DNA of 64,000 bases from Rickettsia helvetica (GTDB lineage Bacteria > Pseudomonadota > Alphaproteobacteria > Rickettsiales > Rickettsiaceae), in assembly GCF_963970025.1 (NCBI RefSeq), contig NZ_OZ018776.1:806001-870000 (forward strand), read 5' to 3'. Every line of letters begins with the position of its first letter. Position 1 is the first letter of the stretch. Positions 18,292 through 26,965 of this stretch are shown here, in pieces. The notes beneath the pieces are model-generated. The model saw only the letters and a program-made list of their open reading frames with translations. It made no database searches and was not told the origin of the DNA. Position numbers and translations under genes: made by a program.

Positions 18292-19968
18292 AAGTATATA
18301 AATCAAACTAATTAATAGGAATAATACAATAAATATAGCAGTTTGCTGATTATGCCAAGCAGATATTTTACTTAAAATATTATCCCAAATAACCTTAAAA
18401 TTAAGATATTCTTCCGCATCTTCGTTATTGTCTACCGTTTCTTTATATTTATCGATACTGAAATAGATAAGTTTTTCGATATATTGGTATAGGTCAAGGT
18501 TTATGTTTTCTGTCGAAATGCGTGGTATTTTTCTAAATATTAAAGCTAATAATAGTGAGATTGCAAGGATAACTAGCTTAAAGTTAGTAGTATGTGATAT
18601 TTGAACAGGATAGAATAAACATACGCATAAAGTTATGATGCAGAAAGAGAGGTAGATTAAGTCCCTTAACGTCATTGCGAGAAAAAACTGTAAGTTTTGA
18701 CGAAGCAATCCAGTAAAAATAGATCGGTTTTTTTCCTGGATTGCCACGCTCCTTTTAGTCGCTCGCAATGACGATAGCAAACTTTCCAACAATAACCCAA
18801 ATAATACGGTACAAGTTGCTATTTTAGAAAATATAATAATATTATTTGCATCTAAAAGATCAGCAATTCCATCTTTGATATAAGAAGAGCTAATAGGCAG
18901 TATAGAGGTATATATTAATATACTAACTACAAACCCGCCTAATAGAATAGACCTCTTCAGAAACTCTACTTCTAGGGGTAATTTGTACGTCGATCCGGTA
19001 CTCGAATCCTCACGTACGTTTTTGTACGCTGTGGTTCTGCGTTCCGTGTCTCCTTCAAATTTCTCCCTAAATCCTCGTTTCTGAAGAGGTCTAATAAGAT
19101 TAATTTGAGTATTCTGAAGATCTTGATAATTTTTAATGTCGTACTCATCTTCTATATAAGTGAAATATAAAGCAAATAACCCGTTATATAATATATGTAT
19201 GAATATAAAGCTTGTAATAAGATAAGCTATGTTTGGAGAGTTTATACTAATAGCCATTAATATAAAACCAAGCTGTGATACGGTAAGATAACATATCAAT
19301 CGTTTAAGGTTTTTCTCGATTAGAGAAAATACTAACCCATAAATGATCATTGATATTCCAAAAAACTTAAGTATCTCAAGACTGCTAAATAATTTTAAAA
19401 TGATAATTAAAGTAACTTTAGTAGTAAAACTTATTAAATATACAACACCGCCACTTGAAGCTATAGGATAGCAATTAACCACCCATCCGTTTACAAAAAT
19501 AGCCGAGGCATTAATCAAACAACCTGCAAGTATGAATATTGCCGGTAACTCAAAATTATATACTGATTCCGTTAAAGAAATAAAAGCAGTATTACCTGTT
19601 GTTTGGATTAAAAGAGTCATACCGATTAAAATTAGCCCGCTACTGAATAAATGAGTGAGGAAATATTGACGTGCCGGTTTTATCTTTAATTGATCGCAAA
19701 AAATAATTATGCAGGCAAAAATCGTCATGAATTCAAGCGAGATTATCATGGAAATAAAATCAGCTGCAAATACACATATAATAGAGGATAAACAGTATAA
19801 ACTACCTATTAAGCATTCTAATTTTCTATTTTGGGAAATTGTATAAAGATTTAAGATAGCAGTAACAATTAGAAATGCTAAAGCTATTAATTGATTTTGA
19901 GAGCTAAGGTCAAAAGCAAGTTCAAAATTAGCTAGCGAAAGTGCAAATTGAGTGTTTTGAATAAACAT
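18265..19968 (-). CDS. MrpD-type proton-conducting membrane subunit carrying repeat insertions
   Basis: A polytopic protein of the NuoL/M/N-MrpA/D family. SGGVVYLISFTTKVTLII corresponds to the conserved helix (FTTKV) of MrpD. About 567 residues. Two repeats are read in frame: a palindromic element at 18948-19093 (residues about 292-340, including FREKFEGDTERRTTAYK) and a CGTCATTGCGAG-family repeat at 18670-18773 (about 399-433, including SLRATKRSVAI). The C-terminus VIPAKAGI comes from a third repeat. The frame stays open through all of them. It starts 2 bases after the dead vapC. Probably part of the Mrp antiporter with the three genes upstream; whether it still functions is open. Confidence 0.8.
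   Translation of the reverse strand: MFIQNTQFALSLANFELAFDLSSQNQLIALAFLIVTAILNLYTISQNRKLECLIGSLYCLSSIICVFAADFISMIISLEFMTIFACIIIFCDQLKIKPARQYFLTHLFSSGLILIGMTLLIQTTGNTAFISLTESVYNFELPAIFILAGCLINASAIFVNGWVVNCYPIASSGGVVYLISFTTKVTLIIILKLFSSLEILKFFGISMIIYGLVFSLIEKNLKRLICYLTVSQLGFILMAISINSPNIAYLITSFIFIHILYNGLFALYFTYIEDEYDIKNYQDLQNTQINLIRPLQKRGFREKFEGDTERRTTAYKNVREDSSTGSTYKLPLEVEFLKRSILLGGFVVSILIYTSILPISSSYIKDGIADLLDANNIIIFSKIATCTVLFGLLLESLLSSLRATKRSVAIQEKNRSIFTGLLRQNLQFFLAMTLRDLIYLSFCIITLCVCLFYPVQISHTTNFKLVILAISLLLALIFRKIPRISTENINLDLYQYIEKLIYFSIDKYKETVDNNEDAEEYLNFKVIWDNILSKISAWHNQQTAIFIVLFLLISLIYILVIPAKAGI
18670..18773. repeat. In-frame CGTCATTGCGAG-family repeat inside an Mrp gene
   Basis: Bounded by CGTCATTGCGAG and CTCGCAATGACG, with 'gacgaagcaatccagtaaaa' and 'cctggattgccacgctcctt' in between. 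Inserted without breaking the minus-strand frame; adds about 35 residues. Confidence 0.9.
18948..19093. repeat. Rickettsia palindromic element, in frame, 17-bp arms
   Basis: The arms tagacctcttcagaaac (18948-18964) and its exact reverse complement (19077-19093) enclose 'ggtaatttgtacgtcgatcc' and 'tttttgtacgctgtgg'. Same family as 40355-40503, which shares the outer ten arm bases but not the inner seven. Encodes roughly 49 residues in the Mrp subunit. Confidence 0.95.
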
Positions 19969-19969
19969 T

Positions 19970-20375
19970 TCAATCTTTAGAAGAAACTGTTAAAACTTCT
20001 AGTCCTTGAATTCTTTTAAAGTCTTTTACATTTAAAGTTAATATCGGAAAACCTTTTGTAATAGCCGTTGCTGCAATGAGCATATCATGAATTCCTATAG
20101 TTATACGTTGTTTGTATCAATCATGAATAATACGTGCATATGTATATACTTCTTCAATACCGAAAGGCAATATAGTAAACAGACTTTTTACATATTCTAT
20201 AAAAGCTAAACATTTTATACGTTTATTCTCATTATTGACTCTATCTACTCCTATTAATAGTTCAGTTAACACAATAGGGCTAATATAAGCCTGACCATAA
20301 TGTGACCATTGCTTAGTACTTAACCTTTCCTCTTTCTAAAGCTATGATTATAGAAGTATCAATAATTAATCCCAT
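19970..20375 (-). pseudogene. Broken VapC-like PIN-domain toxin
   Basis: The reading begins MGLIIDTSIIIALERGK (PIN-domain start with the first acidic residue), shifts frame after GKV, continues STKQWSHYGQAYISPIVLTE, meets TGA after RIIHD, and ends GIHDMLIAATAITKGFPI...FKRIQGLEVL. The conserved acidic positions are present, but one frameshift and one stop disable it. Its ATG overlaps the end of the antitoxin by 10 bases, the normal TA arrangement. Confidence 0.75.
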
Positions 20376-20654
20376 CTTTCAACCAATTTTTTAATATCTT
20401 GTCTAGTATTGCATCTTATTTCTTCGATATTTTTCATGAATTGATCGGTATCTTCAGGATCAAGGTGTGGGCCATTTTTAAAGGCTTTCTCTAAGTCTCT
20501 TACTGCTATAGAAGGCTTGGTTTCTGCAGGCGTAATCCTTGCTACTATATTATTACCTTTGTGAACGTCAAAGCTCTCGCCTTTATAGTAAACTCTATTC
20601 ATAATATCTGAACAAAGAGCGTACAACTTCTGTTGCTCTAATAATTTGTGCCAT
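20366..20654 (-). pseudogene. Phd/YefM-like antitoxin, frameshifted near the N-terminus
   Basis: The body reads IMNRVYYKGESFDVHKGN and ends PEDTDQFMKNIEEIR...WD, a typical Phd-type antitoxin paired with PIN toxins. The expected N-terminus MAQIIRATEVVR is present from the ATG at 20654 but in another frame, so a small indel lies around 20620. Translation could restart at the ATG at 20602, giving an antitoxin without its DNA-binding start. The partner toxin is also broken. Confidence 0.7.
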
Positions 20655-20735
20655 ATTTATCCTCAAAAATAATTACTATATTTACAGATAGCCTCTTACA
20701 TATTATATGATTATATGTAAATTATGTAAATATGT

Positions 20736-22199
20736 TTATGTAATATAAGCTAAAAATTCTCTGATTAAGATTTGAATAAAATAAAAGAGAGTTACGGCAC
20801 AGCAGCAAATTATTATACTAATTTGCATAGAGTAGGGGAGTGGTTTTGTTACGCTAGATTCTACCAAAGAAGGTTTATAAATAGAGCTTAATATTTTGAG
20901 AAGGTAAAGGCTTGAGAATATACTACTAGCTATTACGACAATCATAACGATAATTTGATTTTGTTCGCTTACGGCAAGTAATATTGAGAATTTGCTAATA
21001 AATCCGCTAAAGATAGGTATACCGATTAATGATAATGAAGAGATGGATATAATAAAAGAAATTAAAGGAAATTCTTTGGATGTACCATGTAAATTCTGTA
21101 CTTGATCGGCTTTCTTTAAACTGTAAATACTTCCCATACTATAAAATAAGCAGATTTTTGTAAAAGAATGTGAAACTAAATGGAGTATTGCAGCTCCAAG
21201 TGCCTTAGGCGTTAACATGAAAGCACTAAGCAATGCGAGGCTTAATTGGTTCATAGTGGAGTAGGCGAGTATTTTTTTAATATTATCTGTGCCTAGTGCT
21301 TTGATTGAGCTGTAAAATATGCTTACTATAGGTATAAAAATTAACCAGTTAAGCTCGGCAAATATCATTTGTAAATATGATAAACTGAATATATATAATA
21401 GGATTTTGTAAATACAAAATAATCCGGTTTTAACCACTATTACGGCATGCAGTAAGCTACTAACGGGATAATGTGCAACCATTGCAGCAGGAAGCCATGA
21501 ATGTACCGGAAAAATTGCAGTTTTAGCAATACCGAAAATAAACATTAATAATAAAATAATGGATTGGCTTTGAGAAAAATAATTTTCTACTAGGCTACCG
21601 CTTGCAAAATCCCCGTTACCGGTTTTAGCATAAATGATTATCACTGCCGGTAAAAGTAATATTGTGGCAGAAATCATCAGAATTTTTAAATATTTGTATA
21701 ACCCGCTAAGTACTATATTATTTTTGGTATGTCCTATTAAAAAAGCTGTAGAAATAGTTAAAAGCTCATAGCAAATAAACATCGTAAATAAGTTACTAGA
21801 TAAGGCAATTAAAACACCGATTAGAATAGTTAAGTTAAAGCAAAATAAGAATCTAGAAGAGTGTTCTATATTATTAATAGCAAGATATTTTGGAGTGTAA
21901 AGTAAAGCACAAATCCATAAAAAGCCTATTAAGCTTAAGAAAATAAGCCCTAAAGGTTCAAGATGAAAACCTATAGAGTAATTACCGAATATATTAAATT
22001 CAAATCCTGCTCTAATACCTTTTAAAAACAACCAGTCTATAATTAAAATATTACCGAAGAAAAAAATAGCGATAGTAATAAGTAAAAAATTACGTATAAA
22101 ACTATCTTTTTGAGTGGCATACGGACTGGTTAAGTTTAATACACCAACTAGCAAAGTTGATAGAATCAAAAGACTCGGAGTAGTAAATTGTGTAATCAT
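20736..22199 (-). CDS. MrpA-like (NuoL-type) antiporter subunit
   Basis: A 487-residue polytopic protein of the NuoL/MrpA/MrpD family. The helix HSWLPAAMVAHYPVSSLLHA followed by VVKTG matches the MrpA/NuoL pattern, and the protein lacks the MrpA C-terminal block, which is found instead fused to MrpB at 99-1160. It therefore looks like the separated N-terminal part of MrpA. Upstream are mnhD-like and mnhC on the same strand. Function as a proton/cation channel subunit is inferred from family. Confidence 0.82.
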   Translation of the reverse strand: MITQFTTPSLLILSTLLVGVLNLTSPYATQKDSFIRNFLLITIAIFFFGNILIIDWLFLKGIRAGFEFNIFGNYSIGFHLEPLGLIFLSLIGFLWICALLYTPKYLAINNIEHSSRFLFCFNLTILIGVLIALSSNLFTMFICYELLTISTAFLIGHTKNNIVLSGLYKYLKILMISATILLLPAVIIIYAKTGNGDFASGSLVENYFSQSQSIILLLMFIFGIAKTAIFPVHSWLPAAMVAHYPVSSLLHAVIVVKTGLFCIYKILLYIFSLSYLQMIFAELNWLIFIPIVSIFYSSIKALGTDNIKKILAYSTMNQLSLALLSAFMLTPKALGAAILHLVSHSFTKICLFYSMGSIYSLKKADQVQNLHGTSKEFPLISFIISISSLSLIGIPIFSGFISKFSILLAVSEQNQIIVMIVVIASSIFSSLYLLKILSSIYKPSLVESSVTKPLPYSMQISIIICCCAVTLFYFIQILIREFLAYIT

Positions 22200-22221
22200 G
22201 GTATTATATTATTGTTCGTTG

Positions 22222-22402
22222 TGTCATTCCGTTGATCGCAGGAATCTAGAAAAAGCGAATTATTGTTATGCCATGGCTTGACCACGGCATCCAGTAAAAA
22301 CATCAAAACAATGTACTCCCTAAGTTTTTTTTTCTAGATCCCGCTACAAGTGAGCTAGGATGACATTAAAGGTTACTGGATTCCCGCTTTCGCAGGAATG
22401 AC
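22222..22402. repeat. Composite dispersed repeat
   Basis: GTCAT unit with 'catggcttgaccacggcatc', a second unit, and the 'ttcccgctttcgcaggaatg' end. It supplies the last residues and stop of the MrpD gene at 22366. Confidence 0.85.
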
Positions 22403-23670
22403 AATAGTACCATTTTATAATGGTAAAATAATGATCCTACGGAGCTGAGTAAAATTATAACAAAATCTAATAATAGTTTTTGTCTAAATAATAATTCAAG
22501 AATATTTATTTTGATAAAAAATAATGGGCTTATGGGTAAGCCGCAACTGCAAATAATAACAATTATTATTAAAACTTTGTTAGGATTCTTTTTATAGCTT
22601 TCATTATAAGCATCTATCAAGAAAAGAGCTATTTTATTTATACTATCTGCAAGTAATAAACTTGGTAAAACTATTATACCGTTTTCGGTTACGTATAATA
22701 AAAATACGTAACCTATTTGAGTGAAACACGAATAAATTATAATATTCTTGAAGTCTTTTGCCTGGTAAGCAAAATACGGGGCTATAATAATAGTTGCTAA
22801 AGCAATAGGTCTTATAAAGTTTGTAATAGCAGTTTTAATCGTCTCATAGCCTATAATAATATAAGTAAATTTATATATTATATATATTCCTATTATAGTA
22901 GAAATCCCTGCTAAATATACTAAAGTGACTGAAGCCGTGTTATTATAAGCTCTCATCATCCAAAAATGCATAGGGAAAAAGGCAGTTTTTAAAATAGCTC
23001 CTATTAAGAAAAAACCAATAGCTATAGTGACTATACGGGAATTAGTATGTTCTTGCAAATAAGCTGCAACATCATACACATTTAAGTTACCCGTAATGCT
23101 CAGTAAAAACCCTATAGATATAAGAATAAGAGTCGCTCCGATACTACCCATTATCAAGTAATCAAAAGCTCCGATTAAAGATTTTGGATTATTACCTGAG
23201 GCTATCAGGACATAGCTACTAAGTGCCGAAATCTCTATAAATACATATAGATTAAAGAAATCGTGAGTAGCAATCATTCCTAAATAGCCGGTATGAGCAA
23301 ATAATAAAATACTATAAAATAAAGATTTTCTATTATTGTTGATATATTTTAAGATAGTTCGATTAGTAATCTTATGACAAAAAACTAAAAAGAATAATAA
23401 AACCAAGTTAAGATAAATAATAATAGCTTGGTTTAGTGAATTTAGCCGATATTCTATTCCTATTTTTGAAGTCCATCCTCCCATGGTGTAAGATAGTTCT
23501 GTATTTTGTATAATGCTATATCCATAAACATTGACCAAAAGACTAGATAAAATGCAAACTACGGTAATTACTCGTGCAAAGGTAGTAAAGCGAAAAGATA
23601 TTATTGAGAGTAAAGCCCCGAATAAAGGGAATAATATTTGTATGATAGGGAAATGGTTAGCTAGGATCAT
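22366..23670 (-). CDS. mnhD: MrpD-type Na+/H+ antiporter subunit
   Basis: A polytopic subunit of 434 residues. Conserved family stretches include HTGYLGMIATHDFFNLYVF, FIEISALSSYVL and MHFWMMRAYNNTASVTLVY. It starts 4 bases inside the end of mnhC (ATGA overlap), so the two are translationally coupled. The C-terminus LLSFLRKRESSNL lies in a dispersed repeat, so the natural tail has been replaced or extended. mnhD is chosen by similarity to MrpD and gene order after mnhC. Confidence 0.85.
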   Translation of the reverse strand: MILANHFPIIQILFPLFGALLSIISFRFTTFARVITVVCILSSLLVNVYGYSIIQNTELSYTMGGWTSKIGIEYRLNSLNQAIIIYLNLVLLFFLVFCHKITNRTILKYINNNRKSLFYSILLFAHTGYLGMIATHDFFNLYVFIEISALSSYVLIASGNNPKSLIGAFDYLIMGSIGATLILISIGFLLSITGNLNVYDVAAYLQEHTNSRIVTIAIGFFLIGAILKTAFFPMHFWMMRAYNNTASVTLVYLAGISTIIGIYIIYKFTYIIIGYETIKTAITNFIRPIALATIIIAPYFAYQAKDFKNIIIYSCFTQIGYVFLLYVTENGIIVLPSLLLADSINKIALFLIDAYNESYKKNPNKVLIIIVIICSCGLPISPLFFIKINILELLFRQKLLLDFVIILLSSVGSLFYHYKMVLLSFLRKRESSNL

Positions 23671-24002
23671 TTATCAAAATTAATTTCATTTTCTGATATT
23701 GTACCAAAATGTTTATAAATTTGATATATTAAACTTAAAGCTACGCTAAGAGTAGCAAACCCAACTACTATAGCAGTTAGCATTAATACATGAGGCAAAG
23801 GGCTAGTGTAAGTAGTGACGCCCTCTTGTAAAATAGGTACACCGCCTGTTTTAATTTTTCCGATACTTAAATAAAATACTAACACCGAACTTTGAAAGAT
23901 TCCAAGCCCGATAATTTTATGAATATAATTACGGCTTGTAAGCATTATAAATAAGCCGCTAGTTAGTAAGATCAAGGCAAAGAAATATATTAAATGCGAC
24001 AT
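23667..24002 (-). CDS. mnhC: Na+/H+ antiporter subunit MnhC/MrpC (NuoK-like)
   Basis: A small three-helix subunit of 111 residues from the ATG at 24002. It shows the NuoK/MrpC pattern GLFIMLTSRNYIHKIIGLGI and DPLPHVLMLTAIVVG-like SPLPHVLMLTAIVVG. A longer frame to 24122 exists, but the extra 40 codons lie in a dispersed repeat and in the end of the VirB9 gene. Coupled to mnhD by a 4-base overlap. Confidence 0.9.
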   Translation of the reverse strand: MSHLIYFFALILLTSGLFIMLTSRNYIHKIIGLGIFQSSVLVFYLSIGKIKTGGVPILQEGVTTYTSPLPHVLMLTAIVVGFATLSVALSLIYQIYKHFGTISENEINFDK

Positions 24003-24008
24003 AACATT

Positions 24009-24086
24009 GTCATACCATGGCTTGACCACGGTATCCAACAAAAAATTTAAAAAAGACTGGATCCTGCGACTTGATCGCAGGATGAC
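24009..24086. repeat. Dispersed repeat (GTCAT family)
   Basis: 'gtcataccatggcttgacca' plus 'gactggatcctgcgacttga' and ggatgac. Sits between rvhB9 and mnhC on the minus strand; its end is 3 bases from the rvhB9 stop. Confidence 0.88.
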
Positions 24087-24088
24087 AG

Positions 24089-24841
24089 TTAGTATGCTTT
24101 GAAAGACTGATTGAATACGCATGTGACTTTTTTACCCTTACGTATAGCGAGCTTAGGAAAAACCTGTTCAAGGATCACCATATTAGGATTATCTTGAGCA
24201 AGGCGATAATTTACTAAAGATTCTCGCAGTGAATCATCTACGGCAAAAATACCGGAAATTTCAGCATTTTTATCCCTAAATTGCAGATAAGTAAACTCGC
24301 CGTCGTCAAAAATTTTAATAGGAGCTATTTCTTCGCTGCCGCTAATATAGTAATTAAAGTTATATTTTTCAGGATGAGTAAGATCAGGACTTGCTGGGGA
24401 AGCAGAAAAAGTTTGCATATGACCGCTCATATTGTCATTTTCGTCATCCGGATAAAGAAACTTTACATTAAAGACCATTTCAGGATCACGCATATCAAGA
24501 GTTTCGGCGGCGTATAGTTCAAAGAAGTAAGTCCGTTTATTAGTAATTAAAGTCATATTAGTAGTAGCATCCGGTTCCATCGGTTTAATAAAAATCCTAT
24601 GACCGGCAGGTACTATTTGCCATGAAGTAGTATCTCCCATAGAAATACTTACTATTTCCTCATCTCTTGCTAGTTCTATACTTGCTTGATAGCCGTAATA
24701 TCCTGTGAATTTGAAAACATCGTCAGGGTTATAAGTCATAACTCTTAGACGTGGGTCTCGACCTAGAGGTCGTGATATAGTAAGAGCAAATACATCTAAT
24801 GTAAGTATTATAAGAGTACAAAATATTATTAGTTGCTTCAT
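24089..24841 (-). CDS. rvhB9-1: Type IV secretion outer-membrane core protein VirB9, full length
   Basis: 250 residues with an N-terminal signal peptide (about 1-19), the N-terminal VirB9 beta domain (DPRLRVMTYNPDDVFKFTG; NMTLITNKRTYFFELYA) and the C-terminal domain (FTYLQFRDKNAEISGIFAVD) that in other systems contacts VirB7 and the outer-membrane pore. It follows rvhB8 by one base. A truncated paralogue lies at 26952 on the other strand. Confidence 0.92.
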   Translation of the reverse strand: MKQLIIFCTLIILTLDVFALTISRPLGRDPRLRVMTYNPDDVFKFTGYYGYQASIELARDEEIVSISMGDTTSWQIVPAGHRIFIKPMEPDATTNMTLITNKRTYFFELYAAETLDMRDPEMVFNVKFLYPDDENDNMSGHMQTFSASPASPDLTHPEKYNFNYYISGSEEIAPIKIFDDGEFTYLQFRDKNAEISGIFAVDDSLRESLVNYRLAQDNPNMVILEQVFPKLAIRKGKKVTCVFNQSFKAY

Positions 24842-24842
24842 A

Positions 24843-25541
24843 TTATTTCTGATTTTTATTCCTTAATAACTTTAGCTTGTAACTAGTAACGGTAAAATTG
24901 AACGGCATATCAGGTGATGTACTTGTACTGATAGCATCCATTATAAATCCGATTCTTGCTTCCCATACCATATTTTCTAAAATTTCACCCGTACTATTTT
25001 TTGCCAATGATTCAAAAGTAACAACTGCTTCATTATCGTTTATATTGTTAATTGATAATATATTAATTGAGCGTCTATATAATTTTTGATATCTTATGAC
25101 CGGTGATAATGGGTTATCAATATTCATAAAATTAGCAAATTGCATATAAACAATACTTGTAGAAGCATTTTTGATAAAGGTAAATTGTTCTTTTAATATA
25201 TCGTAATTGTATTCTTCTCGTTGTTTTACATAATTCTGAAGCATAATATTTGCAATAAAAATATAAGGATTTGCTAATGTTGAATGTTTAGTATTAGTAA
25301 CAGTAGCTTGTTTTTCAGCATCATCTTTTATTAAATAACTTACTTTGTCGTTTATCGGTAGCAATATATTGATATTTATACAAATTAAGGTTAATAATAA
25401 GGTAAAAATCGTGCATATTAAAAGCAGAAGACTTCTATGACTTAACGGTAAGATATACTTAAAATTATACCATTTTCTTGCATCAATAAAATATTCACCG
25501 GATTTTATATATTCTTGTATTGCGTTGGTTAATGGGTCCAT
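24843..25541 (-). CDS. rvhB8: Type IV secretion inner-membrane protein VirB8
   Basis: 232 residues with a short cytoplasmic start, one membrane helix (about 35-58) and a periplasmic VirB8 domain. Similar in layout to the rvhB8 at 26234, but only distantly similar in sequence. Divergently transcribed from rvhB7-rvhB8-rvhB9-rvhB10-rvhB11. VirB8 nucleates assembly of the secretion channel in other systems. I do not assign the paralogue number. Confidence 0.82.
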   Translation of the reverse strand: MDPLTNAIQEYIKSGEYFIDARKWYNFKYILPLSHRSLLLLICTIFTLLLTLICININILLPINDKVSYLIKDDAEKQATVTNTKHSTLANPYIFIANIMLQNYVKQREEYNYDILKEQFTFIKNASTSIVYMQFANFMNIDNPLSPVIRYQKLYRRSINILSINNINDNEAVVTFESLAKNSTGEILENMVWEARIGFIMDAISTSTSPDMPFNFTVTSYKLKLLRNKNQK

Positions 25542-26004
25542 AATTACTAGATTAATAGCTAATGTTATTTTGTTTTAACTCTACCATAATTATTATAATA
25601 TGATTATGATTTATTAATTTAATGTTATTTAAGCTATAAAATAAGTGTATATTGTTGCTACAATACCAAATATTATTTAACTTTAAAATTAAAATAAATT
25701 AATTATAAATTAAAATTATACAATAACAATTATTGATGGTAGTTATTATGTTATACTCGCCCCACTTGAAAAATTGGCGACAATGTCTTTATAAGTCCGC
25801 AGGTAGCCACGTATTAAGTATACGCTCTGTTCCCAAGTTGAACTTCGTATTGCTACTCTTTATTTACTTCAGAATATAATAGTTTACAATACTTTTTAAT
25901 ATTTTTTATATTTATAAATAGATTTTTTCAAAAAATGCTTGTGAACTATTGTATAGTAAGGTAATTTTAAAATAGTAACAAGAATTTAATAATGTATAAT
26001 TAGA
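25542..26004. promoter_or_regulatory. Divergent intergenic region of the rvh cluster
   Basis: 463 bases between the two divergent rvh gene sets. It must hold promoters for both directions. It is AT-rich and contains a degraded palindromic element (25745-25880). I cannot pick individual promoter boxes with confidence. Confidence 0.5.
25745..25880. repeat. Degraded Rickettsia palindromic element
   Basis: Aligns over its whole length with the reverse complement of the element at 6021-6149: shared 'gaaaaattggcg', 'cacgtattaagtatacgctc' and 'gttatactcg' ends. Unlike that copy, its two arms no longer pair well, so it is older or decayed. Confidence 0.8.
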
Positions 26005-26184
26005 ATGTTAAAATCATTAAAATTTCTATTAGTATTAATTATGCTGTCTCAATTATTGTCATGTACCCCTTCAGCTCCTTATGAAATTAAAAGCCCATGC
26101 GTTTCTGCTGATATAGAGGATGGATCGAGTTTAAGCGTAAATCCTTGTATAAGAAGACCGGTTAATTCAGTAAATATAGCATAA
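26005..26184 (+). CDS. rvhB7: Type IV secretion lipoprotein VirB7
   Basis: A 59-residue lipoprotein. A hydrophobic signal ends in lipobox LLSC (Cys20 would be lipidated), followed by a short tail with cysteines at 32 and 48. Size, lipobox and location next to rvhB8/rvhB9 match VirB7, which stabilises VirB9 at the outer membrane. It ends 49 bases before the second rvhB8. Confidence 0.85.
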   Translation: MLKSLKFLLVLIMLSQLLSCTPSAPYEIKSPCVSADIEDGSSLSVNPCIRRPVNSVNIA

Positions 26185-26233
26185 AAGTAATAGTTTTATA
26201 CAATAACAATGTAATAATAAAAATACCTTTGAT

Positions 26234-26965
26234 ATGAATAATATATTTGGCTTCTTTAAATCAAGTAACAACTCGCAAAGTGGTTCAGGAGGTACACAAA
26301 ATCAAGAAAGTATTAAATCGGCTAATCCTTTAAAAATTACTCAGAATTGGTATGAAGAACGATCTGATAAGTTAATTGTTCAACGTAACTTACTTATCAT
26401 ATTAGTAATACTACTAACCATTTTTATGGTTATATCAACTTTAGTAATAGCATTTATAGTAAAATCTAAACAGTTTGATCCTTTTGTTATTCAGCTTAAT
26501 AGTAATACCGGACGTGCCTCGGTGGTAGAACCTATTTCATCACCGGTGTTAACGGCGGATGAGTCTCTTACAAGGTATTTTATAAAGAAATACATAACGG
26601 CACGGGAAACATATAATCCGGTTGATTTTACTACTTTAGCTCGTACGACAATAAGATTATTCTCAACAAGCGGTGTTTATTATAATTATCTTGGCTATAT
26701 AAGAAATAAAGATTTTGATCCTACGATAAAATATAAAGAAGATAATACTACATTTTTAGTAATAAAATCATGGTCAAAAATTGCAGCCGATAAATATATA
26801 GTTAGATTTTCCGTAAATGAAACATCAGGAAGCCAATTAGTTTATAATAAAATAGCGGTAGTAAGTTATGCTTACGTGCCTATGCAATTAACAGATTCAG
26901 AACTTGATGTAAATCCGGTAGGGTTTCAAGTTAACGGATATAGGGTAGACGATGACAATAGTTAG
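26234..26965 (+). CDS. rvhB8: Type IV secretion inner-membrane protein VirB8 (second copy)
   Basis: 243 residues: Asn/Ser-rich cytoplasmic start, one membrane helix around 52-74, then a periplasmic VirB8 domain (TRYFIKKYITARETYNP; YIVRFSVNETSG; VVSYAYVP). Closer to canonical VirB8 than the copy at 24843. Overlaps the following rvhB9 by 14 bases. Confidence 0.9.
   Translation: MNNIFGFFKSSNNSQSGSGGTQNQESIKSANPLKITQNWYEERSDKLIVQRNLLIILVILLTIFMVISTLVIAFIVKSKQFDPFVIQLNSNTGRASVVEPISSPVLTADESLTRYFIKKYITARETYNPVDFTTLARTTIRLFSTSGVYYNYLGYIRNKDFDPTIKYKEDNTTFLVIKSWSKIAADKYIVRFSVNETSGSQLVYNKIAVVSYAYVPMQLTDSELDVNPVGFQVNGYRVDDDNS

Noticed and set aside
24003..24122. N-terminal extension of mnhC
   Set aside because: Lies in repeat DNA and inside the rvhB9 end; MnhC family proteins start at the later Met.
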